DNA from: Mesoflavibacter zeaxanthinifaciens DSM 18436
Lineage (GTDB): Bacteria; Bacteroidota; Bacteroidia; Flavobacteriales; Flavobacteriaceae
Length of the DNA stretch: 64,000 nucleotides
Assembly: GCF_000422365.1 (NCBI RefSeq)
Contig: NZ_AULQ01000002.1
Location: 310,001-374,000 of the forward strand
Reading direction: 5' to 3'
Of this stretch, positions 9,773-19,761 are shown one piece after another. Each line of letters opens with the position of its first letter. Within the stretch, counting starts at the first letter, position 1. The position numbers and the translations under genes are program-made. A model generated the notes under the pieces. That model was not told the DNA's origin and did no database searches. It worked only from the letters and a program-made list of their open reading frames with translations.

Positions 9773-9955
9773 ATGTTATTTATGTTTTTTAACCTAATTA
9801 ATATAGTAGATGGAGGTAATGTTCCGCCACCGCCACCGCCACCAGTACCACCACCTGGTTTACCCATAGATAATGGTATTGTGTTTTTAATTGCTGCTGC
9901 TCTTTTTTACGGGATATATAAGGTTATAAAACATAAACAAAGCTTAAGCGCTTAG
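9773..9955 (+). CDS. Small protein with polyproline and PID-type C-terminal sorting signal
   Basis: The predicted product has 60 residues. It starts with a hydrophobic signal-like helix (MLFMFFNLINIV), then DGGN, a run of seven prolines and a further PPP, then GLPIDNG, a hydrophobic helix (IVFLIAAALFYGIYKV) and a basic tail (KHKQ). The order P-I-D, membrane helix, basic end is the plan of the PID-CTERM sorting domain of Bacteroidota. The mature part is almost nothing but the polyproline linker. ATG 9773 is preferred to TTG 9701, which would give 84 residues. Its last 12 bases overlap the convergent ribE. Polyproline implies dependence on EF-P for translation. Confidence 0.65.
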   Translation: MLFMFFNLINIVDGGNVPPPPPPPVPPPGLPIDNGIVFLIAAALFYGIYKVIKHKQSLSA

Positions 9956-10534
9956 TTCGGTTAAACGTTTTACATATTTTCCTATAACATCAAATTCTAA
10001 GTTTACTTCAGTTCCAACTTTAAAAGTTTTAAAATTTGTATGCTCAAAGGTGTAAGGTATAATTGCTACACTAAAGCTGTTTTTTTGAGAGTTTACAACT
10101 GTTAGACTTACACCATTTACAGTTATAGACCCTTTTTCAATAGTTACATTATTTAATTTTGGGTCATATTCAAAAGTAAATAACCAACTGCCTTCAGTTT
10201 CCTTTACATCAATACAAGTTGCTGTTTGGTCTACATGACCTTGCACGATATGTCCATCAAGTCTTTCACCTAATTTCATTGCGCGCTCAAGGTTTACGGT
10301 ACTATCAATAATTAAATTACCGATATTTGTTTTATCAAGTGTTTCTTTTATGGCTGTTACAGTATACTGGTTATTATCAATTGCAACTACAGTCAAGCAA
10401 ACGCCATTATGGGCAACACTTTGATCTATTTTTAGCTCATGAGTAATTTCGCTTTCAATAGTAATATGTAAATTATCTTTTTCAGTAACAAGATTGGTTA
10501 CTTTACCAAGTGTTTCAATAATTCCTGTAAACAT
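9944..10534 (-). CDS. ribE: Riboflavin synthase alpha chain
   Basis: The enzyme dismutates two 6,7-dimethyl-8-ribityllumazine molecules to riboflavin. The sequence is the classic tandem repeat of two lumazine-binding barrels: MFTGIIETLGKV begins the first and GHIVQGHVDQTATCI begins the second, each with its NGVCLTV or NGVSLTV motif. The 196 residues end in a trimerising helix (IGKYVKRL). It is a single gene, far from other rib genes, with no FMN riboswitch visible upstream. A TAATTTTA box on the minus strand at 10573-10580 is a possible promoter. Confidence 0.95.
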   Translation of the reverse strand: MFTGIIETLGKVTNLVTEKDNLHITIESEITHELKIDQSVAHNGVCLTVVAIDNNQYTVTAIKETLDKTNIGNLIIDSTVNLERAMKLGERLDGHIVQGHVDQTATCIDVKETEGSWLFTFEYDPKLNNVTIEKGSITVNGVSLTVVNSQKNSFSVAIIPYTFEHTNFKTFKVGTEVNLEFDVIGKYVKRLTELSA

Positions 10535-10602
10535 AAACGTAATCGTTATTATTTGGTTAAATTTGTTGCAGGTAAAATTACAAACAATAGTTAGTTTTAT
10601 TA

Positions 10603-11649
10603 ATGAAGAAAGAAGAAAATATTAAAGTAGGAATTTCAATTGGAGATTTAAACGGGATCGGCTCAGAAATTGTTCTAAAGATTTTTGAAGACGCAAGAAT
10701 GTTAGATTTTTGTACTCCAGTAATTTTTGCTTCAATTAAAACAATGAGTTTTGTAAAAAAACATTACAAAATAGATATCAATCTTAATGGCATTAATCAT
10801 ATTAATCAAGCAGTGATAGGTAAAGTTAATGTGCTTAATTGTTGGAAAGAAAATGTTAACATATCCTTTGGAAAAGAAGATAAAACCATAGGAGAATATG
10901 CTATAAAATCTTTACAAAAAGCTACTAAAGCTTTAAAAAGTGACGAAATAGATGTGCTTGTAACAGCACCAATAAATAAAAGTAGTATACAATCAGATAC
11001 TTTTAAATTTCCTGGACATACAGACTATCTTAATCAAGAGTTAGAAGGTAACAGTCTTATGTTTATGGTCAATGGAGGATTAAGAGTAGGATTGTTAACA
11101 GATCATGTACCTGTTAAAGATGTATCTAAACATATAACAACAAAACTAATTGAAGATAAAATAAATACAGTACACGATTCTTTAGTTAAGGATTTTAAAA
11201 TTAATAAACCAAAAATTGCCGTATTAGGTATTAATCCACATACAGGAGATAATGGAGTTATAGGAAATGAAGATGATAAAATTTTACGACCAGCATTAAA
11301 GAAAATTAAAGAAAAAGGTAAGTTAGTCTTTGGGCCATACGCTGCAGATAGTTTTTTTGGTTCTAATAATTACCAAAATTTTGATGCAATAATAGCATCA
11401 TATCATGATCAAGGTTTGATACCATTTAAAACGCTTTCGTTTGGTCAAGGTGTTAATTATACAGCGGGATTAAACAAGGTAAGGACATCTCCAGATCATG
11501 GAACTGCTTTTGAAATAGCAGGAAAAGGACAAGCAGATATAGGGTCTTTTAAAGAAGCTATTTTTACGGCAATAAAAATTTTTAATAACAGAAATGAGTA
11601 CGCAGAAATAAGTAAAAATCCTCTACCTTTCTCTAAAAAAAAGATATAA
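10603..11649 (+). CDS. pdxA: 4-hydroxythreonine-4-phosphate dehydrogenase
   Basis: PdxA oxidises 4-phosphohydroxy-L-threonine in the DXP-dependent pathway to pyridoxal phosphate. Family marks are GISIGDLNGIGSEI at the start, TAPINKSSI, the metal-binding GHTDYL, the LLTDHVPVKDVS stretch, GINPHTGDNGVIGNED, SYHDQGLIPFK and TSPDHGTAFEIAG. The length (348 residues) is normal. It starts 68 bases from the divergent ribE and is followed by the DUF177-rpmF-fabH cluster, which has its own promoter. Confidence 0.95.
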   Translation: MKKEENIKVGISIGDLNGIGSEIVLKIFEDARMLDFCTPVIFASIKTMSFVKKHYKIDINLNGINHINQAVIGKVNVLNCWKENVNISFGKEDKTIGEYAIKSLQKATKALKSDEIDVLVTAPINKSSIQSDTFKFPGHTDYLNQELEGNSLMFMVNGGLRVGLLTDHVPVKDVSKHITTKLIEDKINTVHDSLVKDFKINKPKIAVLGINPHTGDNGVIGNEDDKILRPALKKIKEKGKLVFGPYAADSFFGSNNYQNFDAIIASYHDQGLIPFKTLSFGQGVNYTAGLNKVRTSPDHGTAFEIAGKGQADIGSFKEAIFTAIKIFNNRNEYAEISKNPLPFSKKKI

Positions 11650-11692
11650 ACAAAAAAATGTTTATAAGTCTTTATAAATAAGAAGATTTTTG

Positions 11693-11700
11693 TATATTTG
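11693..11700 (+). promoter_or_regulatory. -7 box for the DUF177-rpmF operon
   Basis: TATATTTG, an exact consensus, 22 bases before the ATG at 11723. A TTG-initiated extension from 11690 would cover this box and is rejected. Confidence 0.6.
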
Positions 11701-11722
11701 CAGGCTCAAAATAGATGTGAGA

Positions 11723-12262
11723 ATGAAGCAATTAAAAGAATTTACAATACAGTTTGTAGGTTTAAAAGAAGGAAAACATCATTTTGATTATAAAATAGAC
11801 CAAACGTTCTTTGATCATTTTGACTATGAAGAGTTTAACTCTAGTAATATAAATGTAGATGTTACTTTAAATAAAAAATCTACTTTATTAGAATTTCATT
11901 TTGAAGTTTCAGGAGATGTAAACGTAAACTGTGATGTAACTAATGAACCTTATGACCAACAAATATCAAACACCTTTGATTTAGTTGTAAAATTTGGAGA
12001 AGAATATAACGATGAAAACATTGATATATTAATAGTGCCACACGGTGAGTATGAAGTAAACATACAGCAATACATTTATGAAACTATTGTGCTAGCAATA
12101 CCAAGTAAACTAGTGCATCCAGGAGTAGAAGATGGAACATTAGACTCAGAAATACTCAAAAAGTTAGAAGAATTAAGTCCAAAATTAAAAGATAAAAAAG
12201 AAAAAGAAGACGAGATTGATCCTCGTTGGAATACATTAAAAAAACTATTAACGGATAAATAA
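11723..12262 (+). CDS. DUF177 (YceD-like) protein, companion of ribosomal protein L32
   Basis: This is the YceD/DUF177 family, encoded directly before rpmF in most bacteria and linked to 23S rRNA accumulation and ribosome assembly. Visible marks are the acidic, beta-rich middle (NVNCDVTNEPYDQQISNTFDLVVKFGEEY, shown here only as landmarks), the NIQQYIYETIVLAIPSK stretch, and the DPRWNTLKKLL end that is highly typical of the family. Start ATG 11723 gives 179 residues. rpmF follows after 9 bases, so the two are one operon. The metal-binding cysteines seen in some members are not all present. Confidence 0.88.
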   Translation: MKQLKEFTIQFVGLKEGKHHFDYKIDQTFFDHFDYEEFNSSNINVDVTLNKKSTLLEFHFEVSGDVNVNCDVTNEPYDQQISNTFDLVVKFGEEYNDENIDILIVPHGEYEVNIQQYIYETIVLAIPSKLVHPGVEDGTLDSEILKKLEELSPKLKDKKEKEDEIDPRWNTLKKLLTDK

Positions 12263-12271
12263 TAATATAAA

Positions 12272-12472
12272 ATGGCACATCCTAAGAGAAAAATCTCGAA
12301 AACTAGAAGAGATAAGAGAAGAACGCATTACAAAGCAACTGCGCCACAAATTGCAACTTGCCCAACAACAGGTGAAGCTCACTTATATCACAGAGCTCAC
12401 TGGAGTGAAGGAAAATTATATTACAGAGGTCAAGTATTAATAGACAACTCAGTAGAAGAAAACGTAGCATAA
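12272..12472 (+). CDS. rpmF: 50S ribosomal protein L32
   Basis: The product is a 66-residue L32 with the basic N terminus [20 protein letters not shown] and the conserved [14 protein letters not shown] core. Only one cysteine is present, so this is the zinc-free (C-minus) form rather than the four-Cys zinc ribbon. It follows DUF177 by 9 bases, and a strong terminator follows, so the fabH-acc genes downstream need their own promoter. Confidence 0.97.
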   Translation: MAHPKRKISKTRRDKRRTHYKATAPQIATCPTTGEAHLYHRAHWSEGKLYYRGQVLIDNSVEENVA

Positions 12473-12490
12473 TTTATTATGCACGCATAT

Positions 12491-12520
12491 AAGAAACGCT
12501 CACTTGTGAGCGTTTTTTTT
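12491..12520 (+). terminator. Terminator after rpmF
   Basis: Stem AAACGCTCA / TGAGCGTTT with loop CTTG, followed by an eight-base T-run. Confidence 0.85.
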
Positions 12521-12572
12521 ATGAAACGCTTTTCTTTACGTTAAAAACGTTTTACTTTGCGTCAAATTAGTT

Positions 12573-12610
12573 CAAAAATGACTAATTTAGCTTAATTTAA
12601 GTCATTTTTG
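12573..12610. promoter_or_regulatory. Inverted repeats upstream of fabH, candidate operator and promoter
   Basis: CAAAAATGAC at 12573-12582 and its exact reverse complement GTCATTTTTG at 12601-12610 are separated by 18 bases. A second nested pair, AAATTAGT/ACTAATTT, occupies 12564-12571 and 12581-12588. The right arm includes a -7-like CATTTTTG (12603-12610) 40 bases before fabH. This could be a binding site for a lipid-synthesis regulator or an attenuating hairpin; there is no direct evidence for either. Confidence 0.4.
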
Positions 12611-12650
12611 TCCCGTTTTGGGTCTTTTAATGACCAAATTATATAAAAAT

Positions 12651-13646
12651 ATGAGCAAGATTACTGCTGCAATAACTGCTGTTGGTGCTTATGTACCAGA
12701 GTTTGTATTATCAAACAAAGTCTTAGAGACTATGGTGGATACAAACGACGAATGGATTACCACAAGAACAGGAATTAAAGAACGTAGAATTCTTAAAAAA
12801 GAAGGCAAAGGTACCTCTTACCTTGCAATAAAAGCTGCACAAGACTTACTAGAAAAAAGAAATCTAGATCCCAAAGAAATAGACTTAGTTATCGTAGCAA
12901 CAGCTACGCCAGATATGCCAGTTGCATCTACAGCAGTATATACTGCAACACAGATAGGCGCAACAAATGCTTTTGCATACGATTTGCAAGCAGCATGCTC
13001 TAGTTTCCTTTATGGCTTATCTACAGCAACAAGTTATATAGAGTCTGGACGATACAAAAAAGTTTTATTAATAGGAGCAGATAAAATGTCTTCTATAATA
13101 GATTACACAGATCGTGCTACATGTATCATTTTTGGAGATGGAGCAGGAGCTGTTCTATTAGAACCGAACGAAGAAGGTCTAGGATTTCAAGATGAATATC
13201 TTAGAAGTGATGGTACCGGAAGAGAATTCTTAAAAATTGAAGCAGGAGGATCTATATTACCTACCTCTCAAGAAACACTAGATAACAAACAACATTTTGT
13301 ACACCAAGAAGGACGTACAGTATTTAAATTTGCTGTAGCAAATATGGCAGACGTTTGCGAAAAAATTATGCAGCGTAATAACCTATCCCATGAAGATGTT
13401 TCATGGTTAGTACCACATCAAGCTAACTTACGTATTATTGATGCAACAGCAAATAGAATGAATCTTGATGAAAGCAAAGTGCTAAAAAATATCTACAGAT
13501 ACGGTAACACTACATCAGCAACATTACCATTATTACTATACGACTTTGAAAAAAAGTTAAAAAAAGGAGATAACTTAATTTTTGCTGCTTTTGGAGGCGG
13601 ATTTACATGGGGCTCAATTTATTTAAAATGGGCTTATAACTCTTAA
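12651..13646 (+). CDS. fabH: 3-oxoacyl-ACP synthase III
   Basis: FabH condenses acetyl-CoA (or branched primers) with malonyl-ACP to start fatty acid synthesis. The Cys-His-Asn triad is visible: Cys in DLQAACSSFLYGL, His in WLVPHQANLRI and Asn in YGNTTSATLPLLL. The start is ATG at 12651 (MSKITAAITAVGAYVP), giving 331 residues. The upstream TTG at 12618 adds eleven residues with no family match. It heads a cluster with accB (35 bases) and accC (85 bases), so the initiating condensation and malonyl-CoA supply are encoded together. Confidence 0.96.
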   Translation: MSKITAAITAVGAYVPEFVLSNKVLETMVDTNDEWITTRTGIKERRILKKEGKGTSYLAIKAAQDLLEKRNLDPKEIDLVIVATATPDMPVASTAVYTATQIGATNAFAYDLQAACSSFLYGLSTATSYIESGRYKKVLLIGADKMSSIIDYTDRATCIIFGDGAGAVLLEPNEEGLGFQDEYLRSDGTGREFLKIEAGGSILPTSQETLDNKQHFVHQEGRTVFKFAVANMADVCEKIMQRNNLSHEDVSWLVPHQANLRIIDATANRMNLDESKVLKNIYRYGNTTSATLPLLLYDFEKKLKKGDNLIFAAFGGGFTWGSIYLKWAYNS

Positions 13647-13680
13647 ACTAACTAAAACTTAAATTAATAACTTAATAATT

Positions 13681-14163
13681 ATGGATTTAAAAGACATTCA
13701 AAACTTAATTAAATTTGTAGCAAAATCTGGCGCAAGTGAGGTTAAATTAGAAACAGATGATGTTAAAATAACTATCAAAACTGGATCAGATACAGAAACT
13801 ACAATTGTACAACAAGTGCCAATGCAAGCACAAATGCCTGTACAGCCAATGCAACCAGCACCAGCTGCAGCACCTGCACCAGTTGCTACAGAAGCACCAG
13901 CTGCACCAGCAGAAGACTCTAAATATATAACTATAAAATCTCCAATCATAGGAACATTCTACAGAAAACCATCTCCGGATAAACCATTATTCGTAGAAGT
14001 AGGTCAATCTATAGCAGAAGGAGACGTATTATGTATTATCGAAGCTATGAAGTTATTTAACGAAATAGAATCTGAAGTGTCAGGTAAAATCGTTAAAATA
14101 TTAGTAGATGATGCTTCTCCTGTAGAGTTTGATCAACCACTTTTCTTAGTAGACCCATCTTAA
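13681..14163 (+). CDS. accB: Biotin carboxyl carrier protein of acetyl-CoA carboxylase
   Basis: The 160-residue carrier moves biotin-bound carboxylate between AccC and the carboxyltransferase. The N terminus ([16 protein letters not shown]) is the usual AccB helix. An Ala/Pro/Gln/Met-rich flexible linker covers about residues 45-80, and the C-terminal biotinyl domain has the EAMKLFNEI motif with Lys124 as the biotin attachment site. Neighbouring accC completes the biotin-carboxylase pair; accA and accD are not in the window. Confidence 0.97.
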   Translation: MDLKDIQNLIKFVAKSGASEVKLETDDVKITIKTGSDTETTIVQQVPMQAQMPVQPMQPAPAAAPAPVATEAPAAPAEDSKYITIKSPIIGTFYRKPSPDKPLFVEVGQSIAEGDVLCIIEAMKLFNEIESEVSGKIVKILVDDASPVEFDQPLFLVDPS

Positions 14164-14248
14164 TTTAGATTATTAGATCTGTTCAAGTTTCATCTTAAAA
14201 ATTTGAACTATCAATAATCCTATTGTCTAATTATCTAATTCAATAAAG

Positions 14249-15601
14249 ATGTTTAAAAAAATATTAGTTGCCAATAGAGGTGAAATAGCACTGCGTGTTA
14301 TTAGAACCTGTAAAGAAATGGGCATAAAAACAGTAGCTGTATACTCTAAAGCAGACGAAGACAGTTTACATGTAAAATTTGCTGACGAGGCTGTTTGTAT
14401 TGGTCCAGCACCAAGCAACGAGTCTTATCTAAAAATGTCAAACATTATTGCAGCTGCAGAAATAACAAACGCAGACGCTATACATCCAGGATACGGGTTC
14501 CTTTCAGAAAACGCAAAATTCTCTAAAATCTGTGAAGAGCATGATATTAAATTTATCGGTGCTTCAGAAGAGATGATTAATAAAATGGGAGACAAAGCTT
14601 CTGCAAAAGCAACAATGAAAGCAGCAGGAGTACCTTGTGTACCAGGTAGTGATGGTGTTATCGAAACTTTTGAAGACTGTAAAAAAATAGCAAAAGAAAC
14701 AGGTTATCCTGTTATGCTTAAAGCTTCTGCAGGTGGAGGAGGAAAAGGTATGCGTGCCGTTTGGAAAGAAGAAGACCTAAAAGACGCTTGGGATTCGGCT
14801 AGACAAGAATCTAAAGCTGCATTTGGAAACGACGATATGTATATGGAAAAACTTATCGAAGAACCAAGACATATCGAAATCCAAGTAGTAGGAGATAGTA
14901 CAGGTAAAGCATGTCACTTATCAGAAAGAGACTGTTCTGTACAACGTCGTCACCAAAAGTTAACAGAAGAAGTACCTTCGCCATTCATGACCGACGAGTT
15001 AAGAGATAAAATGGGTAAAGCAGCCGTAAAAGCTGCAGAATACATTAGCTACGAAGGTGCAGGAACTGTAGAGTTTCTTGTAGACAAGCACAGAAACTTC
15101 TACTTTATGGAGATGAATACGCGTATACAAGTAGAACATCCAATAACAGAACAAGTAATAGATTTTGATTTAATCCGAGAGCAAATATTAGTTGCTGCAG
15201 GAGTACCAATTTCAGGTAAAAACTATACGCCTAATTTACACTCAATAGAGTGCCGTATAAACGCAGAAGACCCTTATAATGATTTTAGACCTTCACCAGG
15301 AAAAATCACAACACTTCATGCGCCAGGAGGACATGGTGTACGTTTAGACACACACGTTTATGCAGGTTATAGTATACCGCCAAACTACGATTCTATGATT
15401 GCAAAATTAATTACCACTGCACAAACACGTGAAGAGGCAATTAATAAAATGAAACGTGCATTAGACGAGTTTGTAATAGAAGGTATCAAAACCACAATTC
15501 CATTCCATAGACAATTAATGGACCATCCAGATTACCTATCAGGTAACTATACCACTAAATTTATGGAAGATTTCAAAATGGAAAAACCAAAAGAAGATTA
15601 A
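14249..15601 (+). CDS. accC: Biotin carboxylase subunit of acetyl-CoA carboxylase
   Basis: AccC carboxylates biotin on AccB using ATP and bicarbonate. The ATP-grasp architecture is complete: [19 protein letters not shown] at the N-terminal pre-ATP fold, the glycine loop [14 protein letters not shown], the catalytic [14 protein letters not shown], and the C-terminal domain ([16 protein letters not shown]). It has 450 residues. The 85-base gap after accB contains an imperfect GTTCAA/TTGAAC inverted repeat but no terminator, so co-transcription is likely. A hairpin terminator follows. Confidence 0.97.
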   Translation: MFKKILVANRGEIALRVIRTCKEMGIKTVAVYSKADEDSLHVKFADEAVCIGPAPSNESYLKMSNIIAAAEITNADAIHPGYGFLSENAKFSKICEEHDIKFIGASEEMINKMGDKASAKATMKAAGVPCVPGSDGVIETFEDCKKIAKETGYPVMLKASAGGGGKGMRAVWKEEDLKDAWDSARQESKAAFGNDDMYMEKLIEEPRHIEIQVVGDSTGKACHLSERDCSVQRRHQKLTEEVPSPFMTDELRDKMGKAAVKAAEYISYEGAGTVEFLVDKHRNFYFMEMNTRIQVEHPITEQVIDFDLIREQILVAAGVPISGKNYTPNLHSIECRINAEDPYNDFRPSPGKITTLHAPGGHGVRLDTHVYAGYSIPPNYDSMIAKLITTAQTREEAINKMKRALDEFVIEGIKTTIPFHRQLMDHPDYLSGNYTTKFMEDFKMEKPKED

Positions 15602-15608
15602 AAAAATA

Positions 15609-15637
15609 AAACTCCGAAAGTAATTTCGGAGTTTTTT
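15609..15637 (+). terminator. Terminator after accC
   Basis: Stem AAACTCCGAAA / TTTCGGAGTTT, loop GTAA, then a T-run. Confidence 0.85.
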
Positions 15638-15641
15638 TATG

Positions 15642-15737
15642 GTGTTACCCTTTGTTGTTAAGTCAACAAACGGTCAGGCTATTCGTTATATCTTTTTTTC
15701 ATACTTCAAAAAAGGATGCCACTACTATCCTTAACAC
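15642..15737 (-). repeat. Dispersed structured repeat, copy C (reverse orientation)
   Basis: This 96-base element has inverted ends GTGTTA/TAACAC. On the minus strand it contains GGCATCC followed by a T-run, a loop, an A-run and GATATAACG, then AGCCTGACC. The same ordered blocks occur at 19671-19753 and 53782-53879. It lies between the accC terminator and the oxidoreductase gene. Confidence 0.7.
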
Positions 15738-15801
15738 AAAGCCAACAACAGTACTAAAAATTAAGTACATTTACATCACTTAATCTTTTACTTATTTTTT
15801 T

Positions 15802-16917
15802 GTGAACTTTAGCTATTGGGAAATAAAATCATGGTTAACCAACGTAGACTTTACTATTGTTGGCAGTGGTATTGTAGGTTTAAGTTGTGCATTACAATTA
15901 AAAAAAACATATCCTAAAGCAAATATTTTAATCCTTGAAAAAGGAGTTTTACCAAATGGCGCTAGTACTAAAAACGCAGGATTTGCATGCTTTGGTAGTT
16001 TAAGCGAAATTTTAGACGATTTAAATACACATACTGAAGCAGAAGTTCTACAATTAATAAACAAACGCATAAAAGGCTTAAAACTATTACGACAAACCTT
16101 AGGAGACCATACCATAAATTATCAAGCTTTTTGTGGTTACGAGCTGTTTACAGAAAATGACAATCTATTTGAAAATTGCCTATCAAAAAAAGATTATATC
16201 AATAAGCTGCTAAAGCCAATATTTAATGCAGAAGTGTTTAGCTTAAAAGACAATATATTCAATTTTAAGAACATAAAAAAGCAATACATATTTAATGCTT
16301 TTGAAGGTCAAATAGACACCGGGAAAATGATGGAAGCACTTCTTCAAAAAGTACAATCTAAAGGAATTAAAATTTTAAATAGTATTACTGTTGAAAGTTT
16401 TTCAGAAAATCAAGATTCAGTTAAAGTAAAAACCAATCAGTTCGAGTTTTTAACCTCAAAATTATTGATAGCTACCAACGGTTTTGCTTCACAATTAAAC
16501 ATTCAAAATGTAAAACCAGCACGAGCGCAAGTATTAATTACAAAACCGATAAAAGATTTACATATAAAAGGTACGTTTCATTTAGATCAAGGCTATTATT
16601 ACTTTAGAAATATTAATAATCGCATCCTTTTTGGAGGTGGACGTAACCTAGATTTTAAAACCGAAGAAACTACCGAGTTTGCGCAAACAAAACTCATTCA
16701 AAATAAATTAGAAACACTTTTAAAAACCACGATTTTACCCGAAACTAACTTTGAAATTGATCACCGTTGGTCTGGTATTATGGGTGTTGGTAAACAAAAA
16801 AACACTATAGTAAAACAGGTTTCTAATAATGTGTTTTGTGGTGTTAGACTTGGTGGAATGGGCATAGCAATTGGAAGTTTAATAGGAAAAGAATTAGCAG
16901 ATTTAACCCAAAATTAA
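15802..16917 (+). CDS. FAD-dependent oxidoreductase (DAO family)
   Basis: The product has 371 residues. The FAD-binding Rossmann motif is VDFTIVGSGIVGLSCAL near residue 16, followed by LILEKG (the acidic end of the second strand) and the DAO-type second half, ending in GVRLGGMGIAIGSLIGKELA. These proteins oxidise amines or D-amino acids with FAD; the substrate is not evident. The start is GTG at 15802; MNFSYWEIKSW before the Rossmann strand fits the usual N terminus of this flavobacterial group. It is followed by mtgA after 3 bases and by a GreA/B-like gene, making a three-gene operon. Confidence 0.85.
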   Translation: MNFSYWEIKSWLTNVDFTIVGSGIVGLSCALQLKKTYPKANILILEKGVLPNGASTKNAGFACFGSLSEILDDLNTHTEAEVLQLINKRIKGLKLLRQTLGDHTINYQAFCGYELFTENDNLFENCLSKKDYINKLLKPIFNAEVFSLKDNIFNFKNIKKQYIFNAFEGQIDTGKMMEALLQKVQSKGIKILNSITVESFSENQDSVKVKTNQFEFLTSKLLIATNGFASQLNIQNVKPARAQVLITKPIKDLHIKGTFHLDQGYYYFRNINNRILFGGGRNLDFKTEETTEFAQTKLIQNKLETLLKTTILPETNFEIDHRWSGIMGVGKQKNTIVKQVSNNVFCGVRLGGMGIAIGSLIGKELADLTQN

Positions 16918-16920
16918 GCA

Positions 16921-17622
16921 ATGAAAAGAGTCTTTCGGTTTTTACTAAAATGTTGTGTTTGGTTTGTAATTTTAACTGTATTATGGGTTGTAATTTATCG
17001 TTATGTACCAATATATTATACACCGTTAATGGCTATTCGCTCTTTAGAAAACACAGAAAAAACCTCAACATTTAAACATAATTGGGTAGATATTGAAGAT
17101 ATTTCAATTCACCTACAAAAAGCTGTAATTTGTAGTGAAGATCAAAAATTCGTAAACCATAATGGTTTTGATATAGAAGCGATTGAAAAGGCTTACCAAA
17201 ATAATAAAAAATCAAAACGAATAAAAGGCGCAAGTACCATAAGCCAACAAACCGCAAAAAATGTATTTTTATGGCCAAACAGAAGTTGGTTACGTAAAGG
17301 TCTAGAAACTTATTTTACGTTTTTAATAGAAAAACTATGGTCTAAAGAGCGCATTTTGGAAGTGTATCTTAACAGCATCGAAATGGGTAATGGCGTTTAC
17401 GGCGCAGAAGCAGCGTCACAACATTGGTTTGGGACTTCGGCAAAAAGATTAAATATCAATCAATCGGCTGCAATAGCTGCAATTTTGCCAAACCCAAGAC
17501 GCTATAAAGCACAACCTGTAACAAGTTATATTTCGGCAAGAAAACAATGGATTATCAAACAAATGGGTTTTTACGGACCATTAAAATTTCCTAAGAAAGA
17601 CGATGAAAACCCAAAACATTAA
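16921..17622 (+). CDS. mtgA: Monofunctional biosynthetic peptidoglycan transglycosylase
   Basis: MtgA polymerises lipid II into glycan strands at the outer face of the inner membrane. There is one N-terminal membrane anchor (residues about 8-28) followed by a GT51 domain: the catalytic Glu region AVICSEDQKFVNHNGFD, GASTISQQTAKNVFLW, KLWSKERILEVYLNSIEMG and NGVYGAEAASQHWFG. The length of 233 residues matches stand-alone MtgA, with no transpeptidase domain. It starts 3 bases after the oxidoreductase and overlaps the next gene by 20 bases. Confidence 0.95.
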   Translation: MKRVFRFLLKCCVWFVILTVLWVVIYRYVPIYYTPLMAIRSLENTEKTSTFKHNWVDIEDISIHLQKAVICSEDQKFVNHNGFDIEAIEKAYQNNKKSKRIKGASTISQQTAKNVFLWPNRSWLRKGLETYFTFLIEKLWSKERILEVYLNSIEMGNGVYGAEAASQHWFGTSAKRLNINQSAAIAAILPNPRRYKAQPVTSYISARKQWIIKQMGFYGPLKFPKKDDENPKH

Positions 17623-18061
17623 AACCCAATTATTACAGCTTTGTAATCAAAGTTTAGAGACGCGTTTACAGAGTGTTTTGGCGGTTATTGAAGATATAAA
17701 ACAAAGTCTGCAAAGTGAAACAAAGAGTAGTGCAGGAGATAAGCACGAAACAGGACGCGCCATGTTGCAATTAGAACGGGAAAAAGCAGGACACCAATTA
17801 GCTGAAATTGAAAAAACGAAACAAATTCTGTCTAAAATTAACACCGAATTAACCTCTAAAAACATTGGTTTAGGTAGTGTTGTTTTCACTACAACATCTA
17901 ATTACTTTATTAGCATTAGTGCTGGTGAAATTAAAGTTGAAAGTGAAGTTTTTTACGCTATTTCGGCAAATACACCAATTGGTCAATTACTTCTCGGAAA
18001 ATCGGTTGGTGATAAAGTAACTTTCAGAAATATGTCTTTTAAAATTACAGAGATTTTATAA
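17603..18061 (+). CDS. GreA/GreB-like protein
   Basis: The product has 152 residues. A helical, probably coiled-coil N-terminal half (LETRLQSVLAVIEDIKQSL ... LEREKAGHQLAEIEKTKQIL) is followed by a beta-rich C-terminal domain of the GreA/GreB type (NIGLGSVVFTT, then ANTPIGQLLLGKSVGDKV). True Gre factors insert the coiled coil into the RNA polymerase channel to rescue backtracked complexes; whether this one keeps the acidic tip residues is unclear. Relatives in Flavobacteriia are often mislabelled as 3-oxoacyl-ACP synthase. It overlaps mtgA by 20 bases. Confidence 0.7.
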   Translation: MKTQNIKTQLLQLCNQSLETRLQSVLAVIEDIKQSLQSETKSSAGDKHETGRAMLQLEREKAGHQLAEIEKTKQILSKINTELTSKNIGLGSVVFTTTSNYFISISAGEIKVESEVFYAISANTPIGQLLLGKSVGDKVTFRNMSFKITEIL

Positions 18062-18104
18062 TTAAAAAAGCAGACCACCATATGTTAGTCCACTTTTTTC
18101 CTTT

Positions 18105-19550
<1,446 letters not shown>

Positions 19551-19560
19551 TCAATTTAAC

Positions 19561-19590
19561 GAGATTCTTCGCTGTCGCTCTGAATGACAT
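19561..19590. repeat. REP-like short repeat in the rtcB leader
   Basis: GAGATTCTTCGCTGTCGCTC then TGAATGACAT. It belongs to a widespread class of short imperfect-palindrome repeats (GAGAT..CTTCG....TGA/GCATGACA). A related copy is at 22420-22447. It would lie inside the rtcB 5' leader. Confidence 0.5.
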
Positions 19591-19592
19591 TA

Positions 19593-19627
19593 CAAATATT
19601 ATAGTGTATTACGCAATGTTTTTGCGT
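19593..19627 (-). promoter_or_regulatory. Operator-promoter module of rtcB
   Basis: Palindrome ACGCAA-N5-TTGCGT at 19611-19627, 10 bases, then the -7-like box AATATTTG (minus strand, 19593-19600). The same geometry occurs at 21765-21799 and 22851-22885. Confidence 0.65.
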
Positions 19628-19670
19628 TTTTGTATTTTTTTATTTAACAAAATGCTTATTGGTTTAGCCC

Positions 19671-19753
19671 GCGTAAGCGATTGAAGTGGCATCCTTTTGC
19701 TTGCAAAAGATATAACGTAAAGCACGACCACGCCACTAAAAGCGTGGTTACGC
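19671..19753 (+). repeat. Dispersed structured repeat, copy A
   Basis: This 83-base element has inverted ends GCGTAA/TTACGC, a GGCATCC-T4 / A4-GATATAACG hairpin core and an AGCACGACC block followed by a second hairpin (CCACGC/GCGTGG). It lies just downstream of the SPFH stop codon. Confidence 0.7.
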
Positions 19754-19761
19754 CCAAAAAA

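Noticed and set aside
10535-10602. FMN riboswitch before ribE
   Set aside because: The gap is only 68 bases and shared with a divergent gene; none of the FMN aptamer blocks is visible.
13801-13920. Repeat-like GCACCAGC tracts
   Set aside because: Low-complexity coding sequence of the Ala/Pro linker in AccB.
13698-13949. Minus-strand frame opposite accB
   Set aside because: Cys/Gly/Ala-rich mirror of the accB linker; no promoter or family likeness.
18063-18101. Terminator between the GreA/B-like gene and rtcB
   Set aside because: The AAAAAAG/CTTTTTT and GAC/GTC pairs leave mismatches and a large loop; too imperfect to list as a feature.
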